A DNA stretch of 64,000 nt from Thiodiazotropha sp040793985 (GTDB lineage: Bacteria > Pseudomonadota > Gammaproteobacteria > Chromatiales > Chromatiaceae): the NCBI GenBank assembly GCA_040793985.1, contig JBFNJI010000002.1, forward strand, positions 186,001 through 250,000, given 5' to 3'. The stretch's first letter is position 1, and every line of letters starts with the position of its first letter. Shown piece after piece: positions 26,371 to 35,684 of the stretch. The notes under the pieces were generated by a model that searched no databases, was not told the DNA's origin, and saw nothing but the letters and a program-made list of their open reading frames with translations. The translations under genes and the position numbers were made by a program.

Positions 26371-27768
26371 ATGCGTTTTAAGAACCTAATCAAAACTCTG
26401 TTAAGAGGTCATATCGCGGGTGGTGTGATTACTTTTCTGCTCGTGATCGGCGTTGGTGAGGCGATTGTTGAATTGATGCGCATAAACCAGCTGGAACATC
26501 AGCGGATCGAGGTTGTTAACAGACTGGCAATGATGCGTGCGGAATTGGAAAGCGAAATCAATTCCACACTACACCTTACCAGGGGGCTGATCGCCTACGT
26601 AGCGATCAATCCGAATTTGGACAGTACTACTTTCGATCTGTTGTCCAGTGAAATCATCGCTGTCGGTCGCAATATTCGCAATATCGGTCTTGCCAAGGAT
26701 AATGTAATCACTCATCTTTTTCCCCTTGCCGGGAATGAGGCCGCCCTGGGTCTGGAGTATGAAAAAAAGCCTGACCAATGGCCTGCCATCAAGCGTGCCA
26801 TAGAGGTAGGCGGTACCACCGTTGCCGGTCCGGTCTCACTGGTTCAGGGAGGAGAGGCCTTTATTGCCCGCACTCCGATCTACACACGCGGCGGTCTGGG
26901 TGGCCACCTTGCCGATCATAAACCTGCCTACTGGGGCCTGGCCTCGATTGTCATCGATATCCCGACACTGTTTACGTCAGCAGGTATCGCAGCGGAAATG
27001 GACGGTATTCAGTATGCCTTGCGAGGCAAGGACTCCCTGGGTGAGGGGGGTGAAATGATATTTGGCGAAAACAGCCTGTTTCAGCAGGATTCGGTGGTCC
27101 AGTCGGTGCTGCTGCCCAATGGTTCCTGGCAGATCGGCGCATTGCCTGTTGGCGGCTGGCAGGTGAACAAGACGTGGTATTGGGTGATGCGGCTCAGCGG
27201 ATGGTTGGTGGCGCTGCTGGTCGGGATACTAATTGCCGCCTTGTTAAGGGCGCGTTCCGCCAATAAACTGCTGGCGCTACATGACCATCTGACAGGACTG
27301 CCAAACCGTCGGCTGCTTGAAGACAGGGTTGAGACTGTTCTCGCGCGCAGTCAACGCAAGGGAATCAAGGCCGGCGTTTTCTATCTCGATTTGGATGGAT
27401 TTAAAGAGATCAATGACAAGTATGGTCACAAGGTGGGTGACGGGCTCCTGCTTGAAGTGGCGAAACGTCTGCGTGCCAGCTCGCGCTCTTCTGATACTGT
27501 AGCCCGCATCGGTGGCGACGAGTTCATTGTCTTGGCCGATGAGATCAGAGACAGTAACGGATTGAAACAGATTTTTGACCACCTGTCGTCGAGCCTCGAC
27601 GGCGTCGTCTATGTGGAAGGTCATCTGCTTGAAGTGAAAGTAAGTATCGGTTACGCGCAGTTCCCCGAAGATGGGCAGGATATGGACCAGCTGCTGAAGG
27701 CTGCGGATCATAAAATGTACCGCAACAAGCAGCGTGGTAAGGTCTATCGCATGGATTTCAACAAGTAG
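26371..27768 (+). CDS. CHASE-domain diguanylate cyclase
   Basis: This 465-residue membrane protein has a helix at about 15-33, then a periplasmic CHASE ligand-binding domain (about 50-250, with LTRGLIAYVAINP and RNIGLAKDN, the typical CHASE core). A second helix is near 270-292 (LSGWLVALLVGILIAALL). The C-terminal GGDEF domain has the intact RIGGDEF active site and an RSSD inhibitory site five residues before it. It should synthesise c-di-GMP in response to a small extracellular ligand. It follows dgt by 17 bp. Confidence 0.92.
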   Translation: MRFKNLIKTLLRGHIAGGVITFLLVIGVGEAIVELMRINQLEHQRIEVVNRLAMMRAELESEINSTLHLTRGLIAYVAINPNLDSTTFDLLSSEIIAVGRNIRNIGLAKDNVITHLFPLAGNEAALGLEYEKKPDQWPAIKRAIEVGGTTVAGPVSLVQGGEAFIARTPIYTRGGLGGHLADHKPAYWGLASIVIDIPTLFTSAGIAAEMDGIQYALRGKDSLGEGGEMIFGENSLFQQDSVVQSVLLPNGSWQIGALPVGGWQVNKTWYWVMRLSGWLVALLVGILIAALLRARSANKLLALHDHLTGLPNRRLLEDRVETVLARSQRKGIKAGVFYLDLDGFKEINDKYGHKVGDGLLLEVAKRLRASSRSSDTVARIGGDEFIVLADEIRDSNGLKQIFDHLSSSLDGVVYVEGHLLEVKVSIGYAQFPEDGQDMDQLLKAADHKMYRNKQRGKVYRMDFNK

Positions 27769-27865
27769 CTATACGCCGGATGGCCGCTGTATATCGTGAT
27801 ATGGCTTTTTGCTCCGCGGATACAGGTGACGGAAGGCAATGTCGGCCCGCTGATGCAGCTGCGGA

Positions 27866-29167
27866 TCAATCATTGGAAGTTGGCAGTGAGAAGTCGACCT
27901 GGGTGCCTTCGCCAGGCTTGCTATGGATTCTCAGGCTGCCTCGATGCGCCTCCACGATGACCCGGCAGAGATAGAGTCCCAGACCGTATCCTCCGGTCTC
28001 GCGCTGCCGTGCCTTATCGACCCGGTAAAAGGGGTCTGTGAGGTGGGGCAGGTGCTCCAGCGGAATGCCTTCACCTTGATCCCTCACGCTGACATGCCAT
28101 TGTTTATCAGCAATTCGGCTGTTGACCTCTACCGGGAGGGCGGACTCAGGGGTATGTCTCAAGGCGTTTTCCAACAGGTTTCTTATCAGCAGACGAATTC
28201 GAACGGCATCCAGGTCCATGGATAGGTTGTCACTGTCATGGAAGAGGTTGATGGTTGCGGCTGAGAAGTGTTGCTGAATGACGGCATCGATGAGTCGTCC
28301 CGGTGCCACTGGCTGCAGATCGAGTCTGGCATGCCGGTTGCCGAGGCGTTCCGTTTCCAGCAACTCCGCCAGTTCCTGCTCCAGCAACTGCAGATCCGCG
28401 ATAATCCGCTCGCGCGGTTCGCTGGTCTGCAACAGCTCGGCATTCAGGCGTGCACGGGTAAGAGGCGATCGCAGCTCATGGCTGATGGCCAGCAGCAGTT
28501 GGCGTTTGGCTTCCATCATCGCCTCGATCTCAGCGGCCATGGTATTGATGCTATCGGCCAACTCCCCCAATTCATCCCTTCGATGGATGGTGATGCGGTG
28601 GTCAAGTTCGCCGGAACCGAATCTGGCCACACCCTTGCGTATGGTCTCTATTGGTTGAAACAGGCGCCTGACCAGATGATAGGTGAGTGCGATCAGCAGC
28701 AACACGGTTACAATAGTCACACCGAAGATCAGTGCCAGGGGGCCTTTTTCCAAACCCTCCCGTGTTATCAGCAGAATGGTGCTGTCGTCCGTTCGCAAGC
28801 GCAGAAGAAAGCGGTGATTATCGTGACTGAAGTGCACCAGGCGGCCATCCGCCAGGCGGTGGCTGTGGAAGGCCAGGCTCTCTAAATCGAGAATGTCGCC
28901 GCTGCTTGACCAGTGCAGATCCCTGGAATCGATTTGTATGTCTAGCTGCAGGCGCTGCGCCAGCTTTGCCGCGGCCCCGGTATCGGGTGGTGTACCTATC
29001 TCATTACTTAAATGGTCGAGATATTCCGTGAAATGCGGTGCGGCGAGGGATCGAAACTCACCCTGGATACCGTAACGGAATCCGCTTCGCACGGTGAGTG
29101 CGATCAATACACTGATACAGATGAAGAGAAGGATCAGGCGTCCGCTAAGACTGTGCCGTCTCTTCAT
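27866..29167 (-). CDS. CpxA-like sensor histidine kinase
   Basis: This 433-residue inner-membrane kinase has helices at about 10-27 and 148-170 around a periplasmic sensor, then HAMP. HisKA follows with LLAISHELRSPLTRAR (phospho-His), then HATPase_c with NLLENALRHTP, DQGEGIP and GGYGLGLYLC. Its start overlaps the stop of the upstream response-regulator gene by 4 bp. The operon order (Spy/CpxP-like gene, regulator, kinase) recalls the Cpx envelope-stress system, but the sensor domain is not close enough by eye to call it CpxA. Confidence 0.9.
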   Translation of the reverse strand: MKRRHSLSGRLILLFICISVLIALTVRSGFRYGIQGEFRSLAAPHFTEYLDHLSNEIGTPPDTGAAAKLAQRLQLDIQIDSRDLHWSSSGDILDLESLAFHSHRLADGRLVHFSHDNHRFLLRLRTDDSTILLITREGLEKGPLALIFGVTIVTVLLLIALTYHLVRRLFQPIETIRKGVARFGSGELDHRITIHRRDELGELADSINTMAAEIEAMMEAKRQLLLAISHELRSPLTRARLNAELLQTSEPRERIIADLQLLEQELAELLETERLGNRHARLDLQPVAPGRLIDAVIQQHFSAATINLFHDSDNLSMDLDAVRIRLLIRNLLENALRHTPESALPVEVNSRIADKQWHVSVRDQGEGIPLEHLPHLTDPFYRVDKARQRETGGYGLGLYLCRVIVEAHRGSLRIHSKPGEGTQVDFSLPTSND

Positions 29168-29838
29168 GGATTGGGGCCCACCAGGCGGTATCCGGTTCCC
29201 CAGACTGTCTTGATATAGTCGAGGGGCTTCAGCTTTTGCCGCAGACGGCTTACCAGGATATCGACGGAGCGGGTGTAGAGATCAGCCTCGATGCCTTTTA
29301 CTGCAGTGAGGATCTCATCCCGACTGTAGGCCTTGCCGGGATGTTGCACGAGCAGTGCCAACAGTCGGTACTCAAGGGTGGTTAGGTTGAGACTGCGCTC
29401 CTCGATAAACGCATCCTGTCGCAGCAGATCGAGTTTCAGGTCGCCGAGAATGATCTCCTCAGCCTGTCGCGGTTCTATCCGGCTGCGTTTCAGAATATTC
29501 TGTATCCTGGCCACCAGTTCCCTGGGTTCGAATGGTTTTGCAAGATAGTCATCGGCCCCCAGCTCGAGACCGACAACCCGGTCCATCACCTCACCCCGCG
29601 CAGTGAGCATAAGAATTGGCAGAGTGCTCTGTTTTCTGATGATTCTGCATACTTCGAAGCCATCCATCTCTGGCAACATGATATCGAGAATCACCAGGTC
29701 CGGCCTCGATCTTTCGATCTGTTGCAGCCCTTCCGATGGCAAGGTGACGGCTTCCAGCTCCATGTCGTAACGGGTAAAGTACTCTTTCAGCGGTGCGGCC
29801 AGGGCCTGGTCGTCGTCAATCAACAAGATGCGGTGCAT
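29164..29838 (-). CDS. CpxR/RstA-like response regulator
   Basis: This 224-residue OmpR-family regulator has a receiver with the acidic pair LLIDDDQ, phospho-Asp in LVILDIMLPEMDG, and Lys in LAKPFEPREL. The C-terminal winged helix spans about 130-222 and ends WGTGYRL. It lies between the Spy/CpxP-like gene (60 bp gap) and the kinase gene (4-bp overlap). It probably binds the tandem GTAAC box at 30481-30495 and so controls its own operon, as CpxR does. Confidence 0.92.
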   Translation of the reverse strand: MHRILLIDDDQALAAPLKEYFTRYDMELEAVTLPSEGLQQIERSRPDLVILDIMLPEMDGFEVCRIIRKQSTLPILMLTARGEVMDRVVGLELGADDYLAKPFEPRELVARIQNILKRSRIEPRQAEEIILGDLKLDLLRQDAFIEERSLNLTTLEYRLLALLVQHPGKAYSRDEILTAVKGIEADLYTRSVDILVSRLRQKLKPLDYIKTVWGTGYRLVGPNP

Positions 29839-29898
29839 CGCTATTCCCAGAGGGTTGCAAAATCAGGTATGCCCCCCCAGAAGGGGAGGCGAGGCTAG

Positions 29899-30378
29899 CT
29901 ACTCCTGTGTCACGGCTTCTTCATCGCCGCAGGCGAATCTGCAGTGGCGATGCTCGCGATGGTGTCTGATCATCGATTGTAGTTTATCCCGTTGGCTTTG
30001 ATCGAGATTATCGCTGAAATCAGCAAATGCATCGATGATATCGGTGCTGAGGCTGGCCAATTGGGCCTGTTTCTGCAGCAGCAATGCACGTGCGCGTTCA
30101 CGGTCAAACTGCTGGTTTTCAAGCAGCTCGACGGCCTGATCAACATAGCTCGCCCTGTCGCGTTTCAGTTCGTTGACACTGAGCACGACCTGCTCCTTGA
30201 GCTGGACCAGATGGTGTTGCTGCGTATCGTCGAGTTCGAGCTGTTTACCGAGGCGCTCGGTGATCCAGCCGATCCGTCCCTCAGGACCTGCACAGTAGCC
30301 TTTGTAGCGTGCGATGGCCACGCCGCTGATCAACAGCGCGAGCAATACGACGAATGAAATACTCAGGGTCTTTCCCAT
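29899..30378 (-). CDS. Spy/CpxP/ZraP-like periplasmic protein
   Basis: This 159-residue exported protein starts with a hydrophobic signal or anchor segment (residues 5-24). The mature part is helical with two LTxxQ-like motifs in degenerate form (LELDDTQQHHL about 48-58 and LDQSQRDKL about 128-136), the hallmark of the Spy/CpxP fold. These proteins act as periplasmic chaperones, inhibitors of the paired kinase, or zinc-responsive chaperones (ZraP). The tail HHREHRHCRFACGD is rich in His and Cys, which suggests metal binding. It is the first gene of the regulator-kinase operon. Confidence 0.8.
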   Translation of the reverse strand: MGKTLSISFVVLLALLISGVAIARYKGYCAGPEGRIGWITERLGKQLELDDTQQHHLVQLKEQVVLSVNELKRDRASYVDQAVELLENQQFDRERARALLLQKQAQLASLSTDIIDAFADFSDNLDQSQRDKLQSMIRHHREHRHCRFACGDEEAVTQE

Positions 30379-30480
30379 GGTGATCTCCTTGCATGAACAG
30401 TGGCAATGTCGGACTGGTTGTCCTTGATCGAAAGTCTGAACCGTTGCAGGAAGAAGATCCTCTCAGGGGTGTATCTACTT

Positions 30481-30495
30481 GTAACAAGTTGTAAC
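30481..30495. promoter_or_regulatory. Tandem GTAAC-N5-GTAAC box, candidate CpxR-like operator
   Basis: GTAAC at 30481-30485 and 30491-30495 are separated by five bases. The box lies about 100 bp upstream of the Spy/CpxP-like start, inside an otherwise AT-rich region. E. coli CpxR binds GTAAA-N5-GTAAA, so spacing and sequence fit an OmpR-family dimer site for the regulator at 29164-29838. Confidence 0.5.
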
Positions 30496-30833
30496 CGGGA
30501 TTGGTTTGAGGGCAAAACCCAAGTTGAACAGCATTTCAATTGAGAGTGAATATTTTAAATAAATACAGCAACATATGTGCAAAATATAATTTATTATTGA
30601 ATAGTCGCCAATGAAAAGCACCAGCTTATAGGCACGGCGATTACAGTGTGGCGCTATGCGGCCGACAATATGTACGTTGAACTCAACATAGCGAAAACCT
30701 GGGTATAGGATTAAATTTCCTAAACAGGTGCTTGGGGCTAACCTCGGCGCTCTAACTGAAGATCCGTTTGGTACATGCCTGATCGATGCAGGAAGCACCG
30801 ACTCTGTTTGAATACGTTCATCTGGAGGTGTAC
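30496..30833. other. AT-rich intergenic region
   Basis: About 340 bp between the divergent Cpx-like operon and the substrate-binding-protein gene. The minus-strand frame at 30475-30855 has poor composition. The AT-rich core (30530-30600) probably carries the promoters in both directions, but no single -35/-10 pair stands out. Confidence 0.4.
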
Positions 30834-31874
30834 TTGTTATCATCAGTAGCATCAATTATCCGCTACAGTCTTGTCTTACTGCTGGTGGCTTGGGTTGCTC
30901 TTGCCCAATCTGCTCCGGAGACCGGTAGGAAATACCGTCTGTTTATCCTCGATTCCCAACAGGGAAGCCCGTATAGCGACGTTCGAAAATCGATGTTGGA
31001 CTCCCTGAGAGAGTATGGATACATCGAGGGAGAAAACCTTCAACTGGTTTTCCGCACTGCGGGTAACGATATCGACAAGGGCAAGGCAGTTCTGTCTTCC
31101 CAGACCACAAAAAATCATGACGTTTACTACATGGGAGGTACGGTAGCCACCGTTGCCGCCAAACAGGTACTTTACGGAAAATCGGTGCCGGTGGTTTTCG
31201 CTTCTCCGACTGATCCGGTGGGAATTGGCGTGATCGATGCGTTCAATACACCACCAAAAGGAAATTTTACCGGTGTCAGTTATCCGGTGCCTGTCAATTC
31301 AAGATTTCGTTTTATCCGTGAACTGATGCCGCAGGCAAGGCGGATCGGCTTGATCTATGCCGATATGCCGCAATCCCACAGCTACAATGCCTGGATCAAA
31401 CAGATGCTCGAAAATGATCCCTATTTTGAGGGTCTGGAGGTAAGTTTTCGCCAGGTGCCCCTGATCAAGGGAGAGGACGGCGACAGACGCATGGCCGAGA
31501 TGGCGGTGCCTCTGATCAAGGAGCTGGATAGTGAGGTGGACCTGTTTATCAAGCCCAATGACCAATTGGGTTCGCGGCAACACTTTGCGCAAACGGTCTA
31601 TGCGCATGCAAGCAAACCACTGATCGGTATCGTTAAGAACGATGTTATGCAGGACTGGGGTGCAATGGCTGTTATCTATCCCTCCCATGACAGCATGGGA
31701 CAGCAGGCGGCTGTTATGGTACGTGATCTTTTCGAAGGCAAATCGATCAAGGAGATTACTCCTCAATGGCCGGCACGATTTGGCTATGCAGTAGATTTAA
31801 CCAAGGCCAAACGATTCGGTATCACGATACCAGTGGGCTTACTGCAATTGGCTGGTGAGAACATACGTTTATGA
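30834..31874 (+). CDS. Orphan ABC-type substrate-binding protein (PF04392-like family)
   Basis: The most likely start is the TTG at 30834, 5 bp after GGAGG (30824-30828). It gives 346 residues with a clear signal peptide (RYSLVLLLVAWVALAQSAPE). The mature protein has the two-lobed pattern of ABC_sub_bind proteins: LFILDSQQGSPYSDVRKSML, YYMGGTVATVAAKQ, VPVVFASPTDPVGIG and AVIYPSHDSMGQQAAVMVRDL. The annotated frame could begin at 30786. No permease or ATPase is adjacent. Instead a GGDEF-EAL protein follows 35 bp later, which suggests that it feeds a ligand signal to that sensor. The ligand is unknown. Confidence 0.85.
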   Translation: MLSSVASIIRYSLVLLLVAWVALAQSAPETGRKYRLFILDSQQGSPYSDVRKSMLDSLREYGYIEGENLQLVFRTAGNDIDKGKAVLSSQTTKNHDVYYMGGTVATVAAKQVLYGKSVPVVFASPTDPVGIGVIDAFNTPPKGNFTGVSYPVPVNSRFRFIRELMPQARRIGLIYADMPQSHSYNAWIKQMLENDPYFEGLEVSFRQVPLIKGEDGDRRMAEMAVPLIKELDSEVDLFIKPNDQLGSRQHFAQTVYAHASKPLIGIVKNDVMQDWGAMAVIYPSHDSMGQQAAVMVRDLFEGKSIKEITPQWPARFGYAVDLTKAKRFGITIPVGLLQLAGENIRL

Positions 31875-31909
31875 ATCTCTTACGGTGAGAATTCCGAAGG
31901 CATTAGTCA

Positions 31910-34894
31910 ATGAGACTTAACGGCAAAATCTTGCTCATCACTATCGGTACCCTTGCCCTCACACTGCTTGTCAGCTCTGCCGTAAATGTCATGAATTTTC
32001 GCTCGAACTATACTGATGCCTTGTTGACCGGCAGTTTCGGTATCGGGCACAGCATTGTAAGTGTGCTCAACGAACTCTTGGGCTTGGGACTGCCGCTTGA
32101 GTCGCTTTCCGGGATGGATAGAAAGCTCGAGGAAGTTGCCGCTAAAAATCCGCACATAAAATATGCCGGTGTTACTGACATGAAAGGCTTGGTCCTGTTT
32201 CACAGCGATCAAACACTGATTGGCAAGAAATTTGAGGACAATGTAACTCTGAACACCCTATCCACCAGGGAGCCCCTGTGGCAGATCTATCACCGATTCG
32301 ACGGAAATAGCTATTATGATGTGGCTATACCTGTAATTCACGATAGCCAAAAGCAGGGTATAGTCCGCCTCGGTTTCTCCACGGAAGAGATCGAGGAAAA
32401 GGTAATGCAGGCAATCAGACAGATACTTGTCAATTTCCTCTTTACATTTGCCTTGATCGCATTGCTTCTCAATTTGTTTCTACGTAAAAAACTTATCGAG
32501 CCGGTAAAACAGCTATCCGAGTATGCAACATCCATCGCCGATGGTCGCTTTGAAGCGCCGGTTAAGATCCGCAGCAGGGATGAGGTTGGTAAACTTTCTC
32601 ATGCGTTACAGGAAATGGGAGGTACGATCAAGAGACAAATCGATACCATGAGACGTTCAGGTGTCGAGCTGGAAGAGAAAGTGGAGGCACGCACGAGAGA
32701 GCTTGCGAATGCCAACAGCACATTGCAGGCCAGTAACAACAACCTGAAAATGACGCTGGAAAGGGAGAAAAAGCTTTCGGAGGCGCTGCGATTCAGCGAG
32801 GAACGCTTCAGGATGCTGTTCGAGGCGAACAAAGCGGTAATGCTGACAATTGATCCTACAACGGGTTCGATAATCGCGGCAAATAGAGCGGCAGTCGAGT
32901 ATTACGGTTACTCAATGAACCAACTCCTGCGTATGAGTATCAGTGATATCAACACTCTCTCCAAGGAGGAGGTTGCTGTTGAGATGGAAAGGGCGAAAAA
33001 CGAAGAGCGCAATCATTTTGTTTTTCGCCACGCCCTGGCTTCCGGGGAGATCAGGGATGTAGAAGTACATTCCGGTCCATTCACCTGGGACGGCGAGCAG
33101 GTTCTCTACTCGATTATTCACGATATTACGGATAGGAAAAAGGCCGAAGCGGAGCTTGAGCACATTGCACACTATGATCCGCTCACAGGTTTACCGAATC
33201 GTCGTTTGAAAACAGACAGATTGCGCCAGGCTATCGCCCACAGTAAGCGAAATGGAACCAGTGTTGGTGTCTGTTACCTTGATCTTGATGGTTTTAAACC
33301 AATAAATGATCGCTTTGGTCATGACTCCGGCGATCAGATTTTGATCGAGGTTGCGAAACGATTGCAAAATGTTTTGCGCGAGGAGGATACGGTATCGCGT
33401 ATAGGCGGGGATGAGTTCGTATTGATACTCACCAACCTGACAAACCTGGAAGAGTGTATTCTCGTCCTGGATAGAATATTGGAGATAATAACAGATCCCA
33501 TTCAGCTGGATGATACCTCCCTGGTGGTGAGCGCTAGTATTGGCCTCACGCTCTATCCCGAGGATGAAGTGGACGCGGATATCCTGTTGCGTCATGCGGA
33601 TCAGGCCATGTACTGGGCAAAAGAGGCAGGGAAGAACTGTTACCATCTGTTCGATCCGCAGCATGACAAACGGATCAAGGCGAATCGTGAAAACTTCGAA
33701 TTGCTGAAAAATGCTTTGGCTGACAACCAATTCATCCTCTACTTTCAACCAAAGGTTGATATGTATAGCTGTGATGTCATCGGTGTCGAGGCACTGATCC
33801 GGTGGCTGCATCCGGAATCAGGAATCACCTCTCCGGGCGATTTTCTGTCACTGCTCACAAAGACCGATTTAGAAATAGAATTGGGCCAGTGGGTTATCGA
33901 TCATGCGCTGCAGCAGCTCAGTAAATGGCGAAAGATGGGACTTCAGCTCCCGATCAGCGTCAATATAAGTGCCCACCATTTGCAATATCCCGGATTTTCC
34001 GATCATTTGCGGAAACTGTTTAAAAAATACATGGACGTAACGCCAGATATGCTGGAACTGGAGATACTCGAAACTGCATCGATCGAGGATACCAATGTCA
34101 TTTACCATACTTTGACCGACTGCCGGGAAATGGGTATTAAGATCTCATTGGATGATTTCGGTACCGGCTACTCTTCACTTGCCTATTTCCATCGGCTTCC
34201 GGTGGATATACTCAAGATCGATCAGAATTTCGTGCAGGACATGCTGGACGATCCACAGGATCTGACCATTGTTGACAGTGTCGTCCGACTCGCTCACGCT
34301 TTCAAACACCCGGTAATCGCGGAAGGTGTCGAGTCTATCGAACACGCCTCTGCACTTCTTCAACTGGGCTGTAGACTTGGTCAGGGCTATGGTATTGCTA
34401 AGCCAATGCCTGCTGAACGGCTACCCCACTGGCTAAGGGAGTGGGAAGGTAACAAGCCGTGGCGAGGTCTGAAGGATAGAGTGACGCAAAATCATCATAT
34501 AGATATTGAAGTGGCGCTTTCCAGTCATCGCAAATGGGTGGATAATTTGATCGGATACATCACCCAGGAAAAGGAGTTTGTGCATGGTTTCCTGGACAGC
34601 AAGCACTGTAATTTCAACTATTGGTTTAATGGTCTTGGGTTTATACAGTATGGTAACTTACCTCAATACAGTGAAATAAACAGATTGCATGAACAGATCC
34701 ATGCACTCGGATACAAGTTGATAAGTATAAAAAATATGGGTAACAAAACGGAAATCAGGAAGCGCCTTACAGAGCTTGAGAACCTATGTTCGCAATTCGT
34801 CGGGCTGATGCAGGGATTGAGTGAAAATCAGTCCGATCTATCCGAAGAGAAAAACAGATATCCTATGATGGTGCAGAACAGAACTTCAAACTGA
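31910..34894 (+). CDS. Membrane PAS-GGDEF-EAL protein with a C-terminal CZB zinc-binding domain
   Basis: This 994-residue protein has a helix at about 5-25, a periplasmic sensor (Cache-like, to about 160), a second helix (QILVNFLFTFALIALLLNLF), HAMP and a coiled coil to about 290. A PAS domain follows (about 300-420). GGDEF has RIGGDEF intact and a REED I-site. EAL has GVEALIRW and DDFGTGYSS. Residues about 860-985 form a chemoreceptor zinc-binding domain with H873, C900, H927 and H931, the full 3His/1Cys set. CZB domains bind zinc and can inhibit cyclases such as E. coli DgcZ; fusion behind an EAL domain is unusual. The gene is probably co-transcribed with the binding-protein gene upstream. 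Confidence 0.92.
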   Translation: MRLNGKILLITIGTLALTLLVSSAVNVMNFRSNYTDALLTGSFGIGHSIVSVLNELLGLGLPLESLSGMDRKLEEVAAKNPHIKYAGVTDMKGLVLFHSDQTLIGKKFEDNVTLNTLSTREPLWQIYHRFDGNSYYDVAIPVIHDSQKQGIVRLGFSTEEIEEKVMQAIRQILVNFLFTFALIALLLNLFLRKKLIEPVKQLSEYATSIADGRFEAPVKIRSRDEVGKLSHALQEMGGTIKRQIDTMRRSGVELEEKVEARTRELANANSTLQASNNNLKMTLEREKKLSEALRFSEERFRMLFEANKAVMLTIDPTTGSIIAANRAAVEYYGYSMNQLLRMSISDINTLSKEEVAVEMERAKNEERNHFVFRHALASGEIRDVEVHSGPFTWDGEQVLYSIIHDITDRKKAEAELEHIAHYDPLTGLPNRRLKTDRLRQAIAHSKRNGTSVGVCYLDLDGFKPINDRFGHDSGDQILIEVAKRLQNVLREEDTVSRIGGDEFVLILTNLTNLEECILVLDRILEIITDPIQLDDTSLVVSASIGLTLYPEDEVDADILLRHADQAMYWAKEAGKNCYHLFDPQHDKRIKANRENFELLKNALADNQFILYFQPKVDMYSCDVIGVEALIRWLHPESGITSPGDFLSLLTKTDLEIELGQWVIDHALQQLSKWRKMGLQLPISVNISAHHLQYPGFSDHLRKLFKKYMDVTPDMLELEILETASIEDTNVIYHTLTDCREMGIKISLDDFGTGYSSLAYFHRLPVDILKIDQNFVQDMLDDPQDLTIVDSVVRLAHAFKHPVIAEGVESIEHASALLQLGCRLGQGYGIAKPMPAERLPHWLREWEGNKPWRGLKDRVTQNHHIDIEVALSSHRKWVDNLIGYITQEKEFVHGFLDSKHCNFNYWFNGLGFIQYGNLPQYSEINRLHEQIHALGYKLISIKNMGNKTEIRKRLTELENLCSQFVGLMQGLSENQSDLSEEKNRYPMMVQNRTSN

Positions 34895-34901
34895 GTCACG
34901 A

Positions 34902-35684
34902 GTGGATTTGCCTGTCGTGGATAATGAAAGACGCTTCAGCGGTATCGCCCGTCTCTATGGTGATAAGGAGCTGGCCCGATTTGAGCGCGCCCATGTTGCC
35001 GTTATCGGCGTTGGCGGCGTGGGTTCATGGGCGGTGGAAGCACTCGCCCGCAGTGGTATAGGAAAGCTTACCCTCTATGACATGGATCATGTTGCAGAGT
35101 CCAATGTAAACAGGCAGCTGCATGCCCATGAGGGTAATTTTGGCAAGTCCAAGGTGTTGGCGCTGAAACAACGGGTATTGGCGATCAATCCAGGCTGCCA
35201 GGTCAATGCACTCGAGCAGTTCATAGAGATAGAGACAGTGCAAATGATCGCTGAGGAAGATTTTGATTATGTGATCGACTGCATCGACAGCTATCGCAAT
35301 AAAGCCGCCTTGATTGCGTTCTGCCGCAGAAACAAAATCCCGCTTGTTACAGTTGGCGGAGCAGGGGGGCAAAGCGACCCGACAAAGATCCAATTAGCTG
35401 ACTTGAGCCGCAGTGAACAGGACCCGCTTCTTTCCAAGTGTCGTAAATTACTCCGCAAGGAGTATGCGTTTCCATCAAATAGCAAGCGACGGTTCGACGT
35501 TCCATGCGTCTATTCGAAGGAGCAGCAGCGCTATCCCGGTGCCGAAGGAAGTGTCTGTCAGGAACGTCCCGAAGCTATCGAAAGTACGTTGAACTGTGGC
35601 GGTTACGGTTCTGTAATGACCGTTACCGCTTGTTTCGGCCTGGTTGCGGTCTCCCATGTACTCAAACGTCTCTCCTCTACTTGA
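34902..35684 (+). CDS. tcdA: tRNA threonylcarbamoyladenosine dehydratase TcdA (CsdL)
   Basis: This 260-residue ThiF/E1-like enzyme uses ATP to cyclise t6A37 of tRNAs to ct6A. The adenylation motif is VIGVGGVGSWAVEALARSG, followed by DMDHVAESNVNRQ, DCIDSYRNKAALI and NCGGYGSVM, all typical of TcdA. The start codon is GTG, 7 bp after the preceding stop, so the gene is likely in the operon of the CZB GGDEF-EAL protein. It overlaps the tail of the convergent methyltransferase gene (35677) by 8 bp. Confidence 0.93.
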   Translation: MDLPVVDNERRFSGIARLYGDKELARFERAHVAVIGVGGVGSWAVEALARSGIGKLTLYDMDHVAESNVNRQLHAHEGNFGKSKVLALKQRVLAINPGCQVNALEQFIEIETVQMIAEEDFDYVIDCIDSYRNKAALIAFCRRNKIPLVTVGGAGGQSDPTKIQLADLSRSEQDPLLSKCRKLLRKEYAFPSNSKRRFDVPCVYSKEQQRYPGAEGSVCQERPEAIESTLNCGGYGSVMTVTACFGLVAVSHVLKRLSST

